DNA from: PALSA-612 sp963846915
Lineage (GTDB): Bacteria; Actinomycetota; Thermoleophilia; Gaiellales; Gaiellaceae
Assembly (NCBI GenBank): GCA_963846915.1
Contig: CAWJXV010000009.1
Location: 930,001 to 994,000, forward strand
DNA: 64,000 bases
Direction of reading: 5' to 3'
Shown: piece after piece, positions 1 through 9,138 of the stretch
How the letters are laid out: each line of letters begins with the position of its first letter
How positions within the stretch are numbered: the stretch's first letter is position 1
The notes under the pieces: model-generated
Databases searched by the model: none
Told to the model about the DNA's origin: nothing
What the model saw: the letters and a program-made list of their open reading frames with translations, nothing else
Made by a program: the position numbers and the translations under genes

Positions 1-1
1 C

Positions 2-841
2 GGGCTGCCGGTGAAGGATCTGTCCCGTGTGGCCGAGGCGCTCCTGGGCGTCGACGCGCGCACGGGCCGCGTGACGGTGCGAAAGCCGATGGGGGGCGTC
101 TCCTTCGCGCCGCCCACAGCGCTGCCCGGGATGCTGTTCGTGGCCACGATGCACGGGCTCGGCGCTGCGCGCTTCCAGGTCGCACACGGCCGCCCCGTCT
201 CGACCCTGCCGGAGTACACGAGCCGCCTCGACGACCGGCACGTCTGGCAGAGCCGCGAGGACGGCGTCTACTCGACGGATGACGGCGGCCGGCACTGGAA
301 GCGCATCTACCCCGCCTTTGCCGTGCGCATCGACCGGCTCTCGGCGACGACGGGCGTGATCGGCGTCGGCGCGACGGCGCCTCCGTGCGGCTGCGCGACG
401 CAGCGCCTCTGGACCGTGAACAACGGGCGCAGCTGGCGCATCGCTCGAGGAATCGGGGGCGACTTCGAGGGACTCGGATCGACGCTGTACTGGTGGGCCG
501 GCGGCTCGCTGTACCTCGCCGGGCCGAACTTCCAGTCGTCGCAGCGCCTGACGACGGTCGCCGACGCGCAGATCGTCGACGCCGCGGCCACTCCTGGCGG
601 CGTCGTGGCGCTCGTCGACCGGCGCTCGAAGGCGCCGCAGGTGATCGTGGCGCAGGGCGACGAGACACATGTCGTCACGCTCCCATCGTGGCCCGCCGCC
701 GGCCTCGTCCGCTCGATCGCGGCAGGCGGCGCGACCGCGGTCGTCGCCGGCCGGGACGAGTCGTCGCCGGGGGCCGATCCCGACCCGACGCTGACGTGGC
801 GCTCGCGGGACGGCGGCCAGACCTGGAAGCTCGGGTCGTAG
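2..841 (+). CDS. BNR/sialidase-like beta-propeller repeat protein, 5' partial
   Basis: The frame is open to the window edge, so the true start lies upstream; a GTG at 11 is the first possible start inside. The visible 279 codons contain Asp-box style repeats: STDDGGRHWKRIYP around residue 90, TVNNGRSWRIARG near residue 135 and SRDGGQTWKLGS at the very C-terminus. This is the pattern of BNR/sialidase or Ycf48-like propellers (S-x-D-x-G-x-x-W). No catalytic sialidase residues can be assigned, so this is probably an extracellular or periplasmic scaffold/sensor propeller rather than an enzyme. Its TAG stop forms part of the -10 box of the next gene, so it is probably not co-transcribed by design with the transporter downstream. 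Confidence 0.6.
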   Translation, partial: GLPVKDLSRVAEALLGVDARTGRVTVRKPMGGVSFAPPTALPGMLFVATMHGLGAARFQVAHGRPVSTLPEYTSRLDDRHVWQSREDGVYSTDDGGRHWKRIYPAFAVRIDRLSATTGVIGVGATAPPCGCATQRLWTVNNGRSWRIARGIGGDFEGLGSTLYWWAGGSLYLAGPNFQSSQRLTTVADAQIVDAAATPGGVVALVDRRSKAPQVIVAQGDETHVVTLPSWPAAGLVRSIAAGGATAVVAGRDESSPGADPDPTLTWRSRDGGQTWKLGS

Positions 842-844
842 AAT
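839..844 (+). promoter_or_regulatory. -10 box of a leaderless promoter for the pot operon
   Basis: TAGAAT fits the actinobacterial TAnnnT -10 consensus and ends 7 nt before the GTG start at 852. No Shine-Dalgarno sequence is present. Transcription would begin at or next to the start codon, giving a leaderless mRNA. The box overlaps the stop codon of the preceding gene. Confidence 0.45.
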
Positions 845-851
845 CGCCCGC

Positions 852-1922
852 GTGGCGACCGGGACCAGCGAGCCTGCGCGTGTGGCCACGGAGCCCGAGC
901 CGACGGTCGACATCGGCCTCGTCGCGATCCGCAAGGCCTACGGCGACGTCGTCGCGGTCGACGGCATCGACCTCGAGGTGCTGCGCGGCGAGTTCTTCAC
1001 GATGCTCGGCCCGTCGGGCTCGGGCAAGACGACGACCCTCCGACTGATCGCCGGCTTCGAGCGCCCGGACTCGGGCCGGATCATGCTCGCCGGCGAGGAC
1101 GTGGCGGGGCGGGCGCCGTACGAGCGCGACGTGAACACCGTCTTCCAGGACTACGCGCTCTTCCCGCACATGACGGTCGGCGAGAACGTCGCCTACGGCC
1201 TCAAGGTCAAGGGCGTCGCCAGGGCGGAGCGCCGGGACCGGGTGGCGCAGGCGCTCGGCACCGTGCGGCTCGAGGGCTACGACGGTCGCAAGCCCGTGCA
1301 GCTCTCGGGCGGCCAGCGCCAGCGCGTGGCGCTCGCGCGCGCGATCGTCAACCACCCGCGCGTGCTGCTCCTCGACGAGCCGCTCGGCGCGCTCGACCTG
1401 AAGCTCCGCCAGGAGATGCAGATCGAGCTCAAGCGCATCCAGCAGGAGGTCGGGATCACGTTCGTATACGTGACGCACGACCAGGAGGAGGCGTTGACGA
1501 TGAGCGACCGGATCGCGGTCTTCTCGGCCGGGCGGATCGAGCAGATCGGCACGCCGGTCGAGGTGTACGAACACCCGGCGAGCGAGTTCGTGGCCGGGTT
1601 CGTCGGCGTCTCGAATCTGCTCGAGCGCGGCGGGCGACGCTTCACGGTGCGGCCGGAGAAGATCCGCGTCCTCGGCGAGGGCGTCGAGGCCGCGCCCGGG
1701 GACGAGACCGAGGAGGGCACCGTCACCGCCGTCGTCTACGTCGGCTCCGTGACCCGCACGATCGTCGATCTCGACGAGGGCGGGACTCTGACCGTCGTCA
1801 GCCAGAACGTGGACGGCTTCGCGAGCCGGCCGGCCGACGAGCAGGGCCGGCGCGCGGTCCTCGCGTGGCGCCCGGAGAACACGTTTACGATCGACGCTTC
1901 GACCAAGGAGGTAACCGAATGA
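852..1922 (+). CDS. potA: Spermidine/putrescine ABC transporter ATP-binding protein (PotA-like)
   Basis: This cytoplasmic ATPase subunit energises polyamine import. Walker A GPSGSGKT is at residues 53-60, the Q-loop lies in VFQDYALFPHMTV, the signature LSGGQRQRVALARA starts near residue 151, and Walker B LLLDEP with the D-loop GALD is near residue 172, followed by a switch histidine (YVTHDQ). The C-terminal 110 residues form a TOBE-type regulatory domain (FTVRPEKIRV). At 356 residues it has normal length for the PotA/UgpC group. It is first in a potA-D-B-C order, and its TGA overlaps the ATG of the binding protein. The gene set downstream (aminoaldehyde dehydrogenase, homospermidine synthase) supports polyamines as the substrate; the ATPase alone would not distinguish these from other PotA-like substrates. 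Confidence 0.9.
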   Translation: MATGTSEPARVATEPEPTVDIGLVAIRKAYGDVVAVDGIDLEVLRGEFFTMLGPSGSGKTTTLRLIAGFERPDSGRIMLAGEDVAGRAPYERDVNTVFQDYALFPHMTVGENVAYGLKVKGVARAERRDRVAQALGTVRLEGYDGRKPVQLSGGQRQRVALARAIVNHPRVLLLDEPLGALDLKLRQEMQIELKRIQQEVGITFVYVTHDQEEALTMSDRIAVFSAGRIEQIGTPVEVYEHPASEFVAGFVGVSNLLERGGRRFTVRPEKIRVLGEGVEAAPGDETEEGTVTAVVYVGSVTRTIVDLDEGGTLTVVSQNVDGFASRPADEQGRRAVLAWRPENTFTIDASTKEVTE

Positions 1923-3102
1923 CACCGCTCTCCAGACGGCGCGTGGCGGGCGCGCTCGCCGCCGTGGGGCTCATCGCCGTGCTCGTCGTGCCTGCGACGA
2001 GCATCGGCTCGGGCAAGAAGGGTCTCGGGCTGCCGACGAAGATCGGCAAGGGCGAGGGCGCGCTCAACGTGATCGAGTGGCCCGCCTACACGGACCCGAG
2101 CTTCGCCAAGCCGTTCGAGCAGCAGACCGGCTGCAAGATCCACCGCAAGGAGGCGGGCACCTCGAATCAGATGGTGGCCCTGATGCGCGCGGGCGGCGGT
2201 GGCGGCGGCGGCCAGTACGACCTCGTCTCGGCTTCCGGCGACGCCAGCCTGCGCCTCATCTACGGCCACGACGTCGTGCCGATCAACGTCAACCTGATCC
2301 CGAGCTGGAAGAACTTCCTGCCCTACTTCAAGTCGCCGGCGCACAACACGGTCGGCGGCGTCCATTACGGCATCTCGCTGCAGTGGGGGCCGAACACGCT
2401 GATCTACAACACGAAGCAAGGTCAAGCGGGCGCCGACGACGTGGGGCGCCCTCTACAGCAAGGCGAACGCGGGCAAGATCAGCGTCCCGAACAACCCGAT
2501 CCAGATCGCCGACGCGGCGCTCTACCTGATGAAGACGAAGCCGTCGCTCGGGATCCGCGACCCGTACGAGCTGACGAAGCCGCAATTCAACGCGGCGGTG
2601 GCGCTGCTCAAGCAGCAGAAGCCGCTCGTCAAGCGCTACTGGAACTACGCCGCGGACCAGATCCAGGACTTCAAGAACGGCGACGTGTCGCTCGGGGCGA
2701 CCTGGCCATACCAGACGCTGTACCTGCAGGCCGCGAAGGTGCCGGTCAAGGACGAGATCCCGAAGGAAGGCGCGACCGGCTGGGCGGACACGTGGATGCT
2801 CGCAGCGAAGGCCCCGCATCCGAACTGCGCCTATCTGTGGATGAGATACGTGACGACTCCGAAGGTGCAGGCCCGCCAGGCGTTCGTCTTCGGCGAAACG
2901 CCCGTCAACCCGCTGGCCTGCCCCTACATGAACAAGATCCAGGCCGGCCTGTGCACCGAGTACCACCTGAACGCTCCGGCGTCGTACCTGCGGTCGATCC
3001 ACTTCTGGAAGACGCCGATCGCCGACCTGCGGCTTCGGCGGGAGGAAGGACTGCGTGGACTTCACGGCCTGGCAGCAGGCCTGGACGCAGATCACCGGAT
3101 AG
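1919..3102 (+). CDS. potD: Polyamine-type extracellular solute-binding protein (PotD-like), two frameshifts
   Basis: Starts at an ATGA overlap with the ATPase gene. A signal peptide (RRR then a hydrophobic stretch to PATS, residues 6-30) carries no lipobox cysteine. The mature part reads ALNVIEWPAY, then YGISLQWGPNTLIYNTK, typical of PotD/PotF. The frame then breaks near 2416: an apparent extra C changes a canonical NTKKVKRAPTTWGALYS. It resumes as KISVPNNPIQIADAAL through GATWPYQTLYLQ and FGETPVNPLACPYM. A second extra C near 3027 is followed by CGFGGRKDCVDFTAWQQAW and a TAG at 3100. Correcting two single-base insertions gives about 393 residues, normal for the family. Sequence error is more likely than decay because every segment is well conserved. 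Confidence 0.85.
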
Positions 3103-3108
3103 CTCTAG

Positions 3109-4029
3109 TTGGCGATCGACGCTGCACGGGAGGCGGGCCCCTCGCGGGGGGCTCGTCTTCGCGTCTCGGCGGCGTTCTGGCGGCGTCCCTGGCTGAAGGG
3201 ATCGGGGCTGATCGTCCCGCCGGTCGGCCTGTACGGCGTCATCTACCTCGGCTCGCTCGTCGTCCTGCTCGTCGCGGGCTTCTGGACCGTGGACGCGTTC
3301 ACGAGTGAGACCGTCCACAACTGGAACCTCGACAACTTCCGGACGATCTTCTCGACCAGCGACCCGACGTACTGGCGGATCATCGGGCGAACCGTCGCCA
3401 TCGCCGCCGGTGTCACCGTCGCGGACGCCGTCCTCGCGTTCCCGCTCGCGTACTACATGGCGCGGATCGCAACGCATCGGCAGCGGCAGTTGCTCTTCGT
3501 CGCGGTGCTGCTCCCGCTCTGGTCGAGCTACCTCGTCCGGATCTACTCGTGGCGCACGATCCTATCGTCGCACGGGGCGCTCAACTGGGCGCTCGGCGGC
3601 ACCGGCTTTCCGACCGACAGCTTCTCGATCGGGACGATCGGCGCGATGTGGCTCGTCTTCACCTACATCTGGCTGCCGTTCATGGTGCTGCCGGTGTTCG
3701 CTGCGATCGAGCGCATCCCGGACAGTTATCTCGAGGCCTCGGGCGATCTCGGCGCGCGGGGCGGCCGGACGTTCCGGAGCGTGATGCTGCCGCTGGCGCT
3801 GCCGGGCGTGGTCGCCGGGTCGATCTTCACGTTCTCGCTCACGCTCGGCGACTTCATCACGCCGCTGCTGATCGGCGGCGGGCCTGGGACGTCGATGATC
3901 GGCAGCACGGTCGAGGCGAACGTAGGGCTGAACGTTCCGCTCGCCGCAGCGCTGACGGCGGTGCCGGTCCTGATCATGGCTCTCTACCTCTGGGCGGCCA
4001 AGCGCGTCGGCGCCTTCGAGGCGTTGTAG
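3109..4029 (+). CDS. potB: Polyamine ABC transporter permease (PotB-like)
   Basis: Integral membrane subunit of about 306 residues with six predicted membrane segments, the first near residues 40-65 (VGLYGVIYLGSLVVLLVAGFW). The binding-protein-dependent transport (EAA) loop is SYLEASGDLGARGGRTFRSV around residues 205-225, followed by MLPLALPGVVAGS. The TTG start lies 6 nt after the binding-protein stop; no better start with a clear ribosome site is visible. The GTG of the second permease shares the last base of its TAG stop, as expected for an obligate permease pair. Confidence 0.88.
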   Translation: MAIDAAREAGPSRGARLRVSAAFWRRPWLKGSGLIVPPVGLYGVIYLGSLVVLLVAGFWTVDAFTSETVHNWNLDNFRTIFSTSDPTYWRIIGRTVAIAAGVTVADAVLAFPLAYYMARIATHRQRQLLFVAVLLPLWSSYLVRIYSWRTILSSHGALNWALGGTGFPTDSFSIGTIGAMWLVFTYIWLPFMVLPVFAAIERIPDSYLEASGDLGARGGRTFRSVMLPLALPGVVAGSIFTFSLTLGDFITPLLIGGGPGTSMIGSTVEANVGLNVPLAAALTAVPVLIMALYLWAAKRVGAFEAL

Positions 4030-4850
4030 TGGAGACGCGTGCCACTCGCATCGGGCTGAGCGTCTGGACGATCCTCGTCGTCTGCTTCCTGTGGCTCCCG
4101 CTCGTCGTGATCGCGGTCTACGCGTTCAACAGCTCGCAGATCCAGAGCTGGCCGATCTCGGGCTGGACGCTGCACTGGTTCCGCGTCGCGTGGGACAGCC
4201 CCGACGCGCGGAGCGCGCTCTGGCTCTCGGTGGAGGTGGGGCTGGTCGCCACCCTGATCGCCGTCGTGCTCGGCTCGATGGCCGCGTTCGGCGTGCACCG
4301 GTTCCGCTTCTTCGGACGCGACTCCGTCTCGCTCCTGCTGCTGCTCCCGATCGCGCTCCCCGGCATCATCACGGGCCTCGCGCTACAACAGTTCTTCACC
4401 TTCGCGAACCAGCAGGCATCCTGGCTCCCGGGGCTACCGTTCTCGATGCTGACGATCGTGATCGGGCACGCGACGTTCTGCGTGGTGATCGTCTACAACA
4501 ACGTCCTCGCGCGCCTTCGCCGCACGAGCGGGTCGCTCGTGGAGGCGTCGATGGATCTCGGCGCAGACGGCTGGCAGACGTTCCGCTACATCACCTGGCC
4601 GGCGATGTCGACCGCGCTCGTCGGCGGCGCGCTCCTCGCGTTCGCGCTCTCGTTCGACGAGGTGATCGTGACCACGTTCACGTCCGGCGCGCAGTCGACG
4701 CTCCCGATCTTCATCCTCAACAACATCAACCGCGGCACGCAGCTGCCGGTGATCAACGTCGTCGCGTTCGTCGTGATCTGCCTGACGGTGATCCCCGTCT
4801 GGGCGTCGGTCCGGCTGACGCACACGTCCGGGCTCTCCAGACGGAGTTAG
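4029..4850 (+). CDS. potC: Polyamine ABC transporter permease (PotC-like)
   Basis: Second permease subunit, 273 residues, with six membrane segments. The first is ILVVCFLWLPLVVIAVYAFN at residues 13-32. The family loop SLVEASMDLGADGWQTFRYITWP is near residues 170-190. FDEVIVTTF and STLPIFILNNINRG match PotC/YdcV-type proteins. The GTG start shares one base with the preceding stop (TAGTG), indicating translational coupling. It completes the PotABCD set and is followed after 22 bp by the aldehyde dehydrogenase. Confidence 0.88.
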   Translation: METRATRIGLSVWTILVVCFLWLPLVVIAVYAFNSSQIQSWPISGWTLHWFRVAWDSPDARSALWLSVEVGLVATLIAVVLGSMAAFGVHRFRFFGRDSVSLLLLLPIALPGIITGLALQQFFTFANQQASWLPGLPFSMLTIVIGHATFCVVIVYNNVLARLRRTSGSLVEASMDLGADGWQTFRYITWPAMSTALVGGALLAFALSFDEVIVTTFTSGAQSTLPIFILNNINRGTQLPVINVVAFVVICLTVIPVWASVRLTHTSGLSRRS

Positions 4851-4872
4851 GCTGCTCACGAAAGGAGGACGC

Positions 4873-6318
4873 ATGGCGACGACGGTGACGAGCTACAGGA
4901 ACTTCGTCGGCGGCGAGTGGGTCGACGCGGTCGACGGCGAGACGATGGAGGTGCTCAACCCGGCGACCGGCGAGACGATCGCCGAGGTGCCGCGCGGCGG
5001 GGAGGAGGACGTCCAGCGCGCGGTCGCTGCCGCTCGCACGGCGCTCCCCGACTGGCTCGAGAAGACCCCGAAGGACCGCATGGAGCTCCTGCTCGGGCTC
5101 GCGGATGTGATCGAGGAGCACGCCGACGAGCTCGCGCGGCTCGAGTCGCTGAACGTCGGCAAGCCGATGTGGATCGCGAACGACGAGCCGGCGTTCATGG
5201 CCGACAACCTCCGGTTCTTCGCCGGTGCGGCGCGGAACCTCGAGGGCAAGTCGGCCGGCGAGTACGTCGCCGGCCACACGTCCTTCCTGCGCCGCGAGCC
5301 GCTCGGCATCGTCGCCGGGATCACGCCCTGGAACTACCCGCTGATGATGGTCATCTGGAAGCTCGGGCCGGCGCTGGCCGCAGGCAACGTCCAGATCCTG
5401 AAGCCGGCGGAGCAGACGCCGCTGACCACGCTCAGGTTCGTGGAGCTGGCCCAGGAGGTCCTGCCCCCTGGGGTCGTCAACGTGATCACCGGCGACGGCG
5501 TGCCGGTCGGCGACGGACTCGTGCGGCACCCGGACATCGCGCTCGTCTCCCTGACCGGCGACGTCGAGACCGGCAAGACGATCGCCCGCAACGCGGCCGA
5601 CACGGTCAAGCGCGTCCACCTCGAGCTCGGCGGCAAGGCGCCGATGGTCGTGCTCGACGACGCCGATCCCGAGGCGGTCGCGGCCGCGATCAAGGTCGGC
5701 GGCTACTTCAACTCGGGCCAGGACTGCACGGCCTCGTCGCGGATCCTCGTTGCCGAGCGAGTGTACGACGACGTCATGGCGCAGACGGTCGACGCGGTCT
5801 CGTCGCTCAAGGTCGGCGACCCGGCGGGGTCGAACGACGTCGAGATGGGCCCCGTGATCTCCGCCGAGCAGCAGGAGCGCGTGCTCGGCTTCCTCGAGCG
5901 AGCGGTCGAGGCGAAGGCCACGGTCGTCACGGGCGGCGGCTCGGTCGGCGAGCGCGGCTTCTTCGTCGCGCCGACGATCGTCGCCGACGTGACGCAGGAC
6001 GCCGAGATCGTGCAGCGCGAGGTCTTCGGCCCGGTCGTGACGGTGCAGCGCTTCTCGTCGGACGAGGAGGCGCTCGAACTGGCGAACGGCGTGCGTTACG
6101 GGCTCGCCGCATCGGTGTTCTCGAAGGACATCGGCCGCGCTCTCGGTGCCGCTCGCAAGCTCGCGTTCGGGACCGTATGGATCAACGAGCACCTGTTCCC
6201 GCTCACGTCCGAGATGCCGCACGGCGGCTTCAACCAGTCGGGCTACGGCAAGGACATGTCGATCTACTCGATGGAGGAGTACACGCGCCTCAAGCACGTG
6301 GTGGCAAAGCTCTCCTAG
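4873..6318 (+). CDS. NAD-dependent aminoaldehyde dehydrogenase (betaine/gamma-aminobutyraldehyde dehydrogenase family)
   Basis: Oxidises an aldehyde to its acid with NAD(P)+. The catalytic cysteine is Cys285 in NSGQDCTASSR and the general base is Glu251 in HLELGGKAP. ITPWNYPL and the LKPAEQTP cofactor loop are also present. At 481 residues it is a full-length ALDH. A strong ribosome site AAAGGAGG lies 5-12 nt before the ATG. It follows a polyamine transporter and lies near a putrescine-type aminotransferase, so 4-aminobutanal, giving GABA (PatD/Prr role), is the best inferred substrate. Betaine aldehyde dehydrogenases are close relatives and cannot be excluded. It probably belongs to the pot operon. 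Confidence 0.85.
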   Translation: MATTVTSYRNFVGGEWVDAVDGETMEVLNPATGETIAEVPRGGEEDVQRAVAAARTALPDWLEKTPKDRMELLLGLADVIEEHADELARLESLNVGKPMWIANDEPAFMADNLRFFAGAARNLEGKSAGEYVAGHTSFLRREPLGIVAGITPWNYPLMMVIWKLGPALAAGNVQILKPAEQTPLTTLRFVELAQEVLPPGVVNVITGDGVPVGDGLVRHPDIALVSLTGDVETGKTIARNAADTVKRVHLELGGKAPMVVLDDADPEAVAAAIKVGGYFNSGQDCTASSRILVAERVYDDVMAQTVDAVSSLKVGDPAGSNDVEMGPVISAEQQERVLGFLERAVEAKATVVTGGGSVGERGFFVAPTIVADVTQDAEIVQREVFGPVVTVQRFSSDEEALELANGVRYGLAASVFSKDIGRALGAARKLAFGTVWINEHLFPLTSEMPHGGFNQSGYGKDMSIYSMEEYTRLKHVVAKLS

Positions 6319-6338
6319 GTCGACGGAAGCGCTCTGAC

Positions 6339-7733
6339 GTGGAGAAGAAGGCGTTCTCGGGGAAGATCGTCGTGCTGGGATTCGGCAGCATCGGCTCCGG
6401 CCTGCTGCCGCTGCTCTTCGACCACTTCGAGACTCCGCGCATCTCGGTCGTCACCTCGGACGACCGGAATCTCGGGATCGCGCAGGAGTACGGGGTCGAG
6501 CACCGGATCGAGCCGATCACCCGGGAGAACTACGCCGAGATCCTGCAGGTGAGCCTGGCGGCGGGCGACTTCCTCGTCAACCTGACGGTCGACGTCGACT
6601 CGCTGGATCTGATCAGGTGGTGCGCCGGCGCGGACGTGCTCTACATCGACACCGTCATCGAGCCGTGGGCCGGCTACTACACGGACGAGACCGTCCCCGT
6701 GCAGGAACGGTCGAACTTCTTCCTCCGCCAGCGGGTGCTGGATCACCGCGCCGGGGTCGGCGGCGGGCCGACCGCGATCATCGCCCACGGAGCCAATCCG
6801 GGATTGGTCAACCACTTCGTCAAGGACGCGCTCCTGCAGATCGCCCTGGCAGACGGCGTCGAGACCGTCCCGGAGAACCGGCAGGAGTGGGTCGAGCTCG
6901 GCCACTCGCTCGGGATCAAGGTCGTCCACATCGCCGAACGCGACACGCAGCGAAGTGCCGTGCCCAAGGACCGGGACGAGTTCGTCAACACGTGGTCGGT
7001 CGACGGGTTCGTCTCCGAGGGCTGCCAGCCGTCAGAGCTCGGCTGGGGCACGCACGAGAGGTCGATGCCTGCGGACGGCAACAGGAACTCCGCCGGAACC
7101 GACGTCGCGATCTATCTCAACCAGCCCGGGCTGATGACCCGGGTGCGGTCATGGACTCCCGACGAGGGGCCCATGCACGGCTGGATCATTACCCACAACG
7201 AGAGCATCTCGATCGCCGACTACCTCGGCGGTGTCGTCGACGGGGCCGCCTATCGCCCGACGGTCCACTACGCGTACCACCCGTGCGACGCCGCCGTCAG
7301 CAGCATGCACGAGCTCGCGGGCCGGAACTTCGAGCCTCAGTCTCGGCAGCGGATCATCACCGACGAGGTGACCGACGGCGTCGACGAGCTCGGCGTCCTG
7401 TTGATGGGGAATGAGCGAGGGAGCCTCTGGTACGGCTCCAACCTGTCGATCGAGCAGGCCCGGGCGGCGGCTCCTCACAACAACGCCACGAGCCTCCAGG
7501 TCGTGGCGCCGGTGATCGCGGGGATGCTGTGGGCGATCGACAACCCGGCCGGCGGGATCCTGGAGGCCGACGAGCTCCCGCACGACGTGATCATCGACAC
7601 TTGCAGGCCCTATCTGGGCAGCATGGTCTCGGCCTGGACGGACTGGACGCCGCTCGAGGGGCGCGGCGTGCTGTTCGAGGAGGACGTCGATCGCTCCGAT
7701 CCCTGGCAATTCGGCAACTTCAGGGTCAGCTGA
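6339..7733 (+). CDS. hss: Homospermidine synthase
   Basis: Makes homospermidine from two putrescines (or putrescine plus spermidine) using NAD+ as a redox prosthetic group. The N-terminus has a Rossmann motif VLGFGSIGSG. Family blocks follow: NLTVDVDSLDLIRWC, LYIDTVIEPW, AHGANPGLVNHF, VEGCQ-type QPSELGWGTHE, HYAYHPCDAA and LLMGNERGSLWYGSNL. The length of 464 residues matches bacterial Hss. The GTG at 6339 (MEKKAFSGK) is preferred because it places the Rossmann strand at residue 10; the frame is open far upstream but that part is antisense-like noise. The gene is the anabolic counterpart of the uptake and degradation genes around it. Confidence 0.9.
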   Translation: MEKKAFSGKIVVLGFGSIGSGLLPLLFDHFETPRISVVTSDDRNLGIAQEYGVEHRIEPITRENYAEILQVSLAAGDFLVNLTVDVDSLDLIRWCAGADVLYIDTVIEPWAGYYTDETVPVQERSNFFLRQRVLDHRAGVGGGPTAIIAHGANPGLVNHFVKDALLQIALADGVETVPENRQEWVELGHSLGIKVVHIAERDTQRSAVPKDRDEFVNTWSVDGFVSEGCQPSELGWGTHERSMPADGNRNSAGTDVAIYLNQPGLMTRVRSWTPDEGPMHGWIITHNESISIADYLGGVVDGAAYRPTVHYAYHPCDAAVSSMHELAGRNFEPQSRQRIITDEVTDGVDELGVLLMGNERGSLWYGSNLSIEQARAAAPHNNATSLQVVAPVIAGMLWAIDNPAGGILEADELPHDVIIDTCRPYLGSMVSAWTDWTPLEGRGVLFEEDVDRSDPWQFGNFRVS

Positions 7734-7779
7734 GTCCCGGGGGGCGACCACGCCCGCCGGTTCCGCGGACAGCGGCGTC

Positions 7780-9015
7780 TCAGCTGCGCGGCGCAGGCGC
7801 AGGCGACGTGCGTTCCGAGATCGCGTGCGGTACGCCGTACTCGGCCAGCAGGTCGAGGAACGGCACCGCGTCGAACGACTCCGGGCCGACGACGCCCGTG
7901 CCCTTCCAGTCTCCGCGCGCCAGCAGCTCGAGCGCGACCACCGGGTTGACCGCCGTCTGCCAGACGACTGCCTGCGAGCCGTACTCGCGCATCGACCATT
8001 CGTTGTCGACCACGTGGTAGACGTAGCTCGCCCGCGGCGAGCCGTCCTTGCCGATGCCGGTGACGAACGTGCCGGCGCAGGTCTTGCCGGTCATCCGCTT
8101 GCCGAGCCCACCCGGATCCGGCAGGCAGGCCGCGACGACGTCCCGCGGCGCGACCTCGACCCCGCCGACCCGGATCTTCTCCTTCGAGTCGAGGCCGAGC
8201 TCGTGCAGCCACTTGAGCACGGCGACGAAGTCGGCGCCGAGCCCGTACTTGAACGTCACGCGTCGGCAGTCGATCACGCGCGGGATCAGCGCGACCTCCT
8301 CGTGCTCCACGTTGACGCACTCCATCGCGCCGATGCCCTCGGGGAACTCGAACATCTCCGGGTCTGACAGCGGCTCGGTGGTGAACCAGCCGCGCTCCTT
8401 CTCCCAGATGAGCGCCGGGTTCAGGCACTCCTCGATCGTCGTCCAGATCGAGAACGTGGGCGCGAACTCGTAGCCCTCGACGACGAGGTTGGCTCCGTCG
8501 CGAACGGAGACCTCGTCGACCTCCGAGAAGAGATGGTCGGCCGCGTACCGCGCCGCCACGTCCGAGAAGCCCGGCTCGACGCCCATGCCGGCGATCGCCA
8601 GCAGCCCGGCCCGGCGCCACTCCTCGTCGCGCTCGAACTGCAGGTCGGCGAGCTTGACGCCGCACTCCTCGTACGGCTGCTCGGGATGCGGCTCGGACAG
8701 TGTGCAGGCCATGTCGAGATAGGTAGCGCCGGCGCGCAGGCAGGCGTCGAAGACGGGCACGACGAAGCGCGGGTCGACGGCATTGAGCACTGCGTCGGCG
8801 CGAAGCGCCCGGATCAACGCCGCGAGCGAGTGCGTGTCGGTCGCGTCGATCCGAGCGGCGTCGAAGCGGTCCGGCTCGCCGAGCGACTCCACGGAAGTGC
8901 TGGCACGCGCGACGTCGAGGTCGCCGAGGATGATGCGGTCGAAGAAGTCCCGGCGCTGGGCGATCCGGGCGAACGCCGTGCCGACGCCGCCCGCTCCGAT
9001 CACGAGGATGTTCAA
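7780..9015 (-). CDS. Saccharopine dehydrogenase-family reductase (possibly carboxy(nor)spermidine-type)
   Basis: A TTG start at 9015, preceded by AGAGGG, puts the nucleotide-binding motif VIGAGGVGTAF at residues 5-15. Blocks DACLRAGATYLDMA, GMGVEPGFSDVAARY and AVVWQTAVNPVVALELL are typical of the saccharopine dehydrogenase/carboxynorspermidine dehydrogenase family; 411 residues fits. Known members reduce or oxidise C-N bonds in lysine or polyamine metabolism. Next to homospermidine synthase, and divergent from an Lrp regulator in a polyamine locus, a polyamine role is the most economical inference; lysine metabolism remains possible. The palindromes at 9042-9083 lie just upstream, so it is probably controlled by the adjacent regulator. 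Confidence 0.75.
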   Translation of the reverse strand: MNILVIGAGGVGTAFARIAQRRDFFDRIILGDLDVARASTSVESLGEPDRFDAARIDATDTHSLAALIRALRADAVLNAVDPRFVVPVFDACLRAGATYLDMACTLSEPHPEQPYEECGVKLADLQFERDEEWRRAGLLAIAGMGVEPGFSDVAARYAADHLFSEVDEVSVRDGANLVVEGYEFAPTFSIWTTIEECLNPALIWEKERGWFTTEPLSDPEMFEFPEGIGAMECVNVEHEEVALIPRVIDCRRVTFKYGLGADFVAVLKWLHELGLDSKEKIRVGGVEVAPRDVVAACLPDPGGLGKRMTGKTCAGTFVTGIGKDGSPRASYVYHVVDNEWSMREYGSQAVVWQTAVNPVVALELLARGDWKGTGVVGPESFDAVPFLDLLAEYGVPHAISERTSPAPAPRS

Positions 9016-9041
9016 CGACTGCCCTCTGTCACGCCGCGATT

Positions 9042-9083
9042 GACGCAATGCGTCCGGATGTGGTACGAGTGCCTCGCATTGCG
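9042..9083. promoter_or_regulatory. Paired palindromic operator between divergent reductase and Lrp genes
   Basis: GACGCA-A-TGCGTC (9042-9054) is a perfect 13-bp inverted repeat. CGCA-T-TGCG (9075-9083) is the reverse complement of the 9-bp core of the first. The centres are 31 bp apart, about three helical turns, suiting a multimeric Lrp/AsnC protein bound to one DNA face. It lies between the starts of the reductase and the regulator. The site assignment is inferred from symmetry and position. Confidence 0.55.
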
Positions 9084-9138
9084 CGTCACTCGACCCGGAC
9101 ACTACAGCAACGCGCAGTCCGCAGCTCGTGGGCCGGTC

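Noticed and set aside
4753..6297. A 514-codon minus-strand frame opposite the aldehyde dehydrogenase
   Set aside because: Shadow of the dehydrogenase codons; repetitive RDHRDV-type composition without any motif.
9058..9138. N-terminal extension of the Lrp regulator from an ATG at 9058
   Set aside because: It would code through the palindromic operator, and the added residues do not match the Lrp family, which normally starts a few residues before the helix-turn-helix.
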